From QHXW01 sp963752965 (lineage in GTDB: Bacteria > Acidobacteriota > Terriglobia > Bryobacterales > Bryobacteraceae): DNA of 64,000 nucleotides. Below are positions 60,557 through 64,000 of this stretch, in pieces. Within the stretch, counting starts at the first letter, position 1. The number at the start of each line of letters is the position of its first letter. Position numbers and translations under genes: made by a program. The stretch is from positions 62,001-126,000 of the forward strand of contig CAVWAJ010000007.1 of assembly GCA_963752965.1 (NCBI GenBank). Reading direction: 5' to 3'. The notes below the pieces were generated by a model. It saw only the letters and a list, made by a program, of their open reading frames with translations. It ran no database searches and had not been told where the DNA came from.

Positions 60557-60928
60557 GTAAGCCTCCAATCGGATCTTTCAATGCTTGAATTCTATCTCTA
60601 TCACCAGAGCGGCCGTGCGCGAATGGCTCATCCTCTTGGAACACCCTCTGGGTCAATTTGGCCTACTCGCCCGGATCGGACTACTACTAGTACTTTTTCT
60701 TGGCTGCTCGCCTTAGAATGTCCATGGGACAGCTTCGGCACCGAGAAGTGTCACGCAACACTGGCAGTTGCGGATAGTACCCGCCATCAGCGAGTCAAAT
60801 GAAGCTCACTAGCCAGGATTGCGCGTTTCTTTAGCGAAGCAGCCCCGGACCTTCCTAGCGCCGCCAGGCAGGCGCCGATCCAGGTATCTTTGACGGTCGA
60901 TTTTTGCGGCCTACGGGAGGTGACGATC
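60557..60928. promoter_or_regulatory. Divergent intergenic region, 372 bp
   Basis: Lies between the Gfo/Idh/MocA gene and the pseudo-receiver gene. It must hold both promoters. TTGACG at about 60889-60894 could be a -35 box for the pseudo-receiver, but no matching -10 is seen. I see no RNA gene, repeat or convincing ORF in it. Confidence 0.4.
60916..60923 (+). promoter_or_regulatory. Strong Shine-Dalgarno setting a GTG start
   Basis: GGAGGTGA, 5 bp before GTG 60929, decides the start of the pseudo-receiver against an in-frame ATG at 60890. Confidence 0.8.
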
Positions 60929-61363
60929 GTGGCACGGAATCGGATGGCGGAACAAACGATTTTGGCTGTCTTCCCGGTTGGCGAAGACCGCTCGGCGCTT
61001 GAGATCATTCTTAGGCAGTCAGACTGGCAGTTGCAGTTCGCCGAAACCTTTCAGGAGGCGCAAACCCTGCTGCGCACATCGCCGGTCGGCGTGGTAATCA
61101 GTGAGGGCCGCCTGCCCGATGGCCGCACATGGAAGGATCTCCTGGGCGAGCTTCAGGAACTGCCCAATCCACGTCCCCTCATTGTTGCGGACCGTCTGGC
61201 CGACGACAGGTTATGGGCAGAAGTACTGAACCTCGGCGGCTATGATCTTTTGATGAAGCCATTCAACACTAGGGAGGTGCTACACGCAGTAACTACCGCC
61301 AGCCACTTCGGCTCGAACATAACAGTTGTGCGCGCAAAGCCCATCGCCCGTGCTGCGGGCTGA
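60929..61363 (+). CDS. Stand-alone degenerate receiver-like protein
   Basis: 144 residues from GTG 60929. The fold is CheY-like (QTILAVFPVGEDRSALEIIL, VGVVISEGRLPDGRTWKDLL, PRPLIVADRLADDRLWAEVL, GGYDLLMKPFNTREVLHAVT). The phospho-Asp position reads Glu (VISEGRLPDG), a change that can mimic the phosphorylated state, while the late Lys-Pro is kept. It is a paralogue of 42969-43466. It has no output domain and is convergent with pckG (3 bp between stops). It may act as a constitutively 'on' or phosphorylation-independent adaptor; this is inference. Confidence 0.8.
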   Translation: MARNRMAEQTILAVFPVGEDRSALEIILRQSDWQLQFAETFQEAQTLLRTSPVGVVISEGRLPDGRTWKDLLGELQELPNPRPLIVADRLADDRLWAEVLNLGGYDLLMKPFNTREVLHAVTTASHFGSNITVVRAKPIARAAG

Positions 61364-61366
61364 TGT

Positions 61367-63211
61367 TCACAGCCTCCGGATCAGCAGCTCGCGTTCATAG
61401 ATCATCTCCGGCGGCAGATGGTCATGCAAGTCGATGAAGAGCTGCTCGTGCCCGATCACTTCGTCGCGCCAGGCCGCGCGATCGATGGCCTGTAACCGCT
61501 CGAATTGCTCTTCGGAATAGTCAAGGCCCTGCCAGTGGATGTGCTCGTAACGCGGCGTCCAGCCGATGGGAGTCTCCTTGGCGCGAGCCCGCCCGTGGAC
61601 CCGGTCGACGATCCACTTCAGCACCCGCATGTTTTCGCCGAACCCCGGCCACATGAACTGTCCGTCCTCGTCTTTGCGGAACCAGTTCACGTGAAAAATC
61701 CTCGGCGTCTCATTGATGGAACGCTGCATCCTCAGCCAGTGGCGAAAATAATCGCCCATGTGGTACCCGCAGAATGGCAGCATGGCCATAGGGTCGCGGC
61801 GAACCTTGCCTACGTTTCCATTCGCAGCCGCGGTCATCTCCGAGCCCATCGTCGCGCCGACGTACACGCCACACGTCCAGTTGAACGCCTCGTAGACCAG
61901 CGGCATCGTGTTGGCTCTCCGCCCACCGAAGATGATGGCGCTAATCGGCACTCCGTCGGGGTGCTCCCAGGCAGGATCGATGGTTGGACACTGGGATGCC
62001 GGCGCCGTAAAACGAGCATTCGGATGAGCCGCCTTCGCGCCGGTCTGCTTTGCCAGCTCCGGTGTCCACGCGTTGCCTTGCCAGTCCACGCACTCCGCCG
62101 GAGGCTCGTCCGTCATCCCCTCCCACCACACGCCTCCCTCGGGTGTTAGCGCGACGTTGGTGAAGATCGTATTCGTCGCCAGCGTGGCCATAGCGTTTGA
62201 GTTGGTCTTGGCCGATGTTCCCGGAGCGACACCGAAGAAGCCCGCCTCCGGATTGATCGCACGCAAGTGGCCTTGCTGATCGGGCCGGATCCACGCGATG
62301 TCATCACCCACCGTCCAGACCTTCCAGCCTTCGAAGCCATCCGGTGGAATCATCATGGCGAAGTTCGTCTTGCCGCACGCGCTGGGGAACGCCGCGGCGA
62401 CGTAAGTCTTCTCGCCGTCCGGGCTCTCCGCCCCGACGATCAGCATGTGCTCCGCCATCCAGCCTTCGTCCCGCGCGATATTCGAAGCAATCCGTAGCGC
62501 GAAGCATTTCTTCCCCAGCAGCGCGTTGCCACCGTAGCCAGAACCATACGACCAGATCTCGCGCGTCTCGGGGAAGTGAACGATATACTTCTCGTCGTTG
62601 CACGGCCAGGGAACATCTTTCTCCCCGGCCTCTAGCGGCCTGCCGACGCTGTGGATGCACGGCACCACGCGCTTCTGGTCCTTGTCGATCTCCTGGAATA
62701 CCGGAAGGCCGATCCGCGCCATGATGCGCATATTGGCCACCACGTAGGGCGAATCGGTAAGTTGCACGCCGATCTTCGACATCGGCGATCCCACCGGACC
62801 CATGCTGAAAGGCAACACGTACATCGTCCGCCCGCGCATGCAGCCGGAAAATAGCGCCTTCAGCTTCCGGCGCATCGGGAACGGATCTTCCCAGTTGTTC
62901 GTAGGCCCGGCGTCGTCCTTAGAAAGGGAGCAGATATAGGTGCGATCCTCAACCCGCGCCACATCGCTCGAATCGGAACGGGCGTAATAGCAGCCCGGCC
63001 ACAGGTCCTGGTTTAGCCTGGTGAGCGTGCGGGCCGCAACCATCTGTTCGCAGAGGCGGTCGTATTCAGCTTGCGAGCCATCCACCCAGTAAACAAAGTC
63101 CGGCTTCGTGAGCTGGGCGGTCTTCTGGACCCACCGGATAAGGTGCTCGTTTCGACACAAAGGTGAGGTAGTGGTCTGGAACACGATCTCCAACGCTTGG
63201 GCTGCGGACAC
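61367..63211 (-). CDS. pckG: Phosphoenolpyruvate carboxykinase (GTP)
   Basis: 614 residues from GTG 63211 with AAGGAG 6 bp upstream, the usual length of GTP-dependent PEPCK. It converts oxaloacetate and GTP to PEP, CO2 and GDP. Motifs visible: CPVW-free GTP-type N-terminus with RTYICSLSKDDAGPTNNWED, the kinase P-loop AAFPSACGKTNFAMM (~279), the metal/GTP segment WTVGDDIAWIRPDQQGHLRA (~300), INPEAGFFGVAPGT, and the later guanine-binding NWFRKDEDGQFMWPGFGENM. It links the C4 pool with PEP and, with the PFOR in this window, covers pyruvate/PEP flux. It appears monocistronic. Confidence 0.97.
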   Translation of the reverse strand: MSAAQALEIVFQTTTSPLCRNEHLIRWVQKTAQLTKPDFVYWVDGSQAEYDRLCEQMVAARTLTRLNQDLWPGCYYARSDSSDVARVEDRTYICSLSKDDAGPTNNWEDPFPMRRKLKALFSGCMRGRTMYVLPFSMGPVGSPMSKIGVQLTDSPYVVANMRIMARIGLPVFQEIDKDQKRVVPCIHSVGRPLEAGEKDVPWPCNDEKYIVHFPETREIWSYGSGYGGNALLGKKCFALRIASNIARDEGWMAEHMLIVGAESPDGEKTYVAAAFPSACGKTNFAMMIPPDGFEGWKVWTVGDDIAWIRPDQQGHLRAINPEAGFFGVAPGTSAKTNSNAMATLATNTIFTNVALTPEGGVWWEGMTDEPPAECVDWQGNAWTPELAKQTGAKAAHPNARFTAPASQCPTIDPAWEHPDGVPISAIIFGGRRANTMPLVYEAFNWTCGVYVGATMGSEMTAAANGNVGKVRRDPMAMLPFCGYHMGDYFRHWLRMQRSINETPRIFHVNWFRKDEDGQFMWPGFGENMRVLKWIVDRVHGRARAKETPIGWTPRYEHIHWQGLDYSEEQFERLQAIDRAAWRDEVIGHEQLFIDLHDHLPPEMIYERELLIRRL

Positions 63212-63236
63212 GGCAGTCTCCTTCTAATCTACCTGA

Positions 63237-63380
63237 TCAGGCGATCGCGTAGTGGCTTTCCGGAGAGGGGGAGGATTCGTTCTCTTCGTATTCGCGGCTT
63301 TCGAGGATGAGCACGGAGTCGTGGGTTTCATCAAACCAGTCTGGCCGTTCCGATTGTCTTTGCGTGGATTGAAGTGTCAT
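63237..63380 (-). CDS. Possible 47-residue acidic small protein
   Basis: A short frame from ATG 63380 to TGA 63237-63239 encoding an acidic, hydrophilic peptide (RPDWFDETHDSVLILESREY, then a Glu/Ser/Pro-rich tail). Third codon positions are GC-rich like the neighbours. No Shine-Dalgarno is seen. It lies between pckG and the amidohydrolase, 25 bp upstream of pckG on the same strand. It may be a real small gene or part of the pckG leader. Confidence 0.3.
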   Translation of the reverse strand: MTLQSTQRQSERPDWFDETHDSVLILESREYEENESSPSPESHYAIA

Positions 63381-63451
63381 AGTTGGTGCCGGATTTCATC
63401 CTAAAGCACATCGCGGAATTCTCCCGCCCGGCTGGGTCAACTTGGACAACT

Positions 63452-63480
63452 GGACCGTTTCGGACGGCCACATCTATACT
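63452..63480 (+). promoter_or_regulatory. Promoter-like pair before the amidohydrolase gene
   Basis: TATACT (63475-63480) lies exactly 6 bp before GTG 63487. A weak -35 match, GGACCG/TGGACC around 63451-63456, is about 18 bp further upstream. A leaderless transcript is predicted. Confidence 0.45.
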
Positions 63481-63486
63481 GAAACC

Positions 63487-64000
63487 GTGCAAAGCCCCTG
63501 GGGAGAAATCAGCGTCAGCGACGCTCACGTTCACTTTTTTTCTCATAATTTCTTTGCCGCCCTGGCGTCTCATGCAAATGTCGAGAGCATCGGCGCAACT
63601 CTCGGCTGGCAAGTGCCGGCGCGGGAACCCGAAGCCTTGGCACTGAAGTGGGTGCAAGAATTGGACCGCTGGAGTGTCCGCCGCGCCTCGCTGGTTGCGA
63701 GCATTCCGGGCGACGAAGCTTCCGTCGCGGCGGCGGTTCGCTCCCATCCCGATCGGTTTTATGGCTATTTCATGGTGGACCCGACCGCCCCAGGCGCCGG
63801 TGAACGGGTTCGCTCCGCGCTCGCCGGCGGCTATCTCCATTGCATTTGCCTATTTCCGGCGATGCACCGCTATTCCATTCAGGACGAGCGCGTCCGGCCG
63901 GTGCTCGAGGCTGCGGCCGCGCATCCCGGTATCAACATTTTCGTCCACTGCGGTGTCCTCACGGTTGGGGTGCGGGCAAAGCTGGGGCTGCCCTCGCCGT
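63487..64000 (+). CDS. Amidohydrolase family protein, N-terminal part (runs off the window)
   Basis: The frame from GTG 63487 is open to the right edge (171 codons). Near the start SVSDAHVHFFSHNF holds the HxH metal motif of TIM-barrel amidohydrolases. Later segments fit the amidohydrolase-2 type (decarboxylase/lactonase-like): GYFMVDPTAPGAGERVRSAL, AMHRYSIQDERVRPVLEAAA and NIFVHCGVL, with a further metal His. It has no signal peptide. No ribosome site precedes the GTG, but a TATACT box is 6 bp upstream. The C-terminal metal ligands and the downstream context lie outside the window, so substrate is open. Confidence 0.82.
   Translation, partial: MQSPWGEISVSDAHVHFFSHNFFAALASHANVESIGATLGWQVPAREPEALALKWVQELDRWSVRRASLVASIPGDEASVAAAVRSHPDRFYGYFMVDPTAPGAGERVRSALAGGYLHCICLFPAMHRYSIQDERVRPVLEAAAAHPGINIFVHCGVLTVGVRAKLGLPSP

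Noticed and set aside
1..64000. tRNA, rRNA, CRISPR or prophage genes
   Set aside because: No cloverleaf, rRNA core, regularly spaced repeat or phage structural gene was recognised on reading; a covariance-model scan would be needed to exclude a missed small RNA.

Overview
The window looks like part of an Acidobacteriota chromosome, most likely a Solibacter/Bryobacter-type lineage. I infer this from the GC-rich coding, Oar-like TonB-dependent receptors with an N-terminal carboxypeptidase-regulatory domain, two long MacB-like orphan permeases of the acidobacterial ADOP type, a CRTAC1/ASPIC protein, a TolB-propeller membrane regulator and many Tat-exported oxidoreductases. No tRNA, rRNA, CRISPR array or phage block was recognised. 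The only intact mobile element is one IS630-family insertion.

Layout. 1-10 kb: start of a TonB receptor running off the left edge, pyruvate:ferredoxin oxidoreductase overlapping a dihydroorotate-dehydrogenase-like gene, a VOC protein, a secreted polysaccharide deacetylase, and a ROK kinase-like gene followed by a PIG-L deacetylase. 10.5-19 kb (minus strand): six genes chained by 4-17 bp overlaps: a multi-receiver/HPt regulator, a TPR + YaiO-like outer-membrane barrel, a membrane HEAT-repeat protein, a processive family 2 glycosyltransferase, a six-hairpin glycosidase-like lipoprotein and an exported deacetylase. This reads as a synthase-dependent exopolysaccharide assembly and export system and is the best candidate for an undescribed system. 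Across a repeat-rich divergent promoter lies a hybrid histidine kinase with a duplicated periplasmic sensor module, followed on the same strand by a diadenylate cyclase (c-di-AMP) gene and a convergent HDOD protein with a degenerate receiver.

24-34 kb: another deacetylase; an aldo/keto reductase, an exported SelA-like PLP enzyme and a beta-helix protein in a row; a secreted cytochrome c with four haem motifs; an exported 2-hydroxyacid dehydrogenase; and a TolB-propeller regulator. 34-42 kb: a TonB receptor interrupted by the IS630 element, whose precise excision restores the reading frame, a strong terminator, a TPR protein, a remnant of a second receptor and a CRTAC1 protein. 42-51 kb: universal stress protein, a pseudo-receiver, a CBS protein, a cysteine-rich membrane protein, two ADOP permeases around a small secreted protein, and PPK2. 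51-64 kb: a secreted PQQ-like propeller with dockerin-like and FN3 domains, a small secreted protein-PstS-porin operon, two Tat-exported Gfo/Idh/MocA oxidoreductases with an exported lactonase, a second pseudo-receiver, GTP-dependent PEP carboxykinase and the start of an amidohydrolase.

Taken together the window combines pyruvate/PEP central metabolism, periplasmic carbohydrate oxidation, polysaccharide production and dense signalling (hybrid kinase, phosphorelay, c-di-AMP, pseudo-receivers). Several genes appear to be read from leaderless or near-leaderless transcripts, because a TANNNT -10-like hexamer lies 6-10 bp before their start codons.
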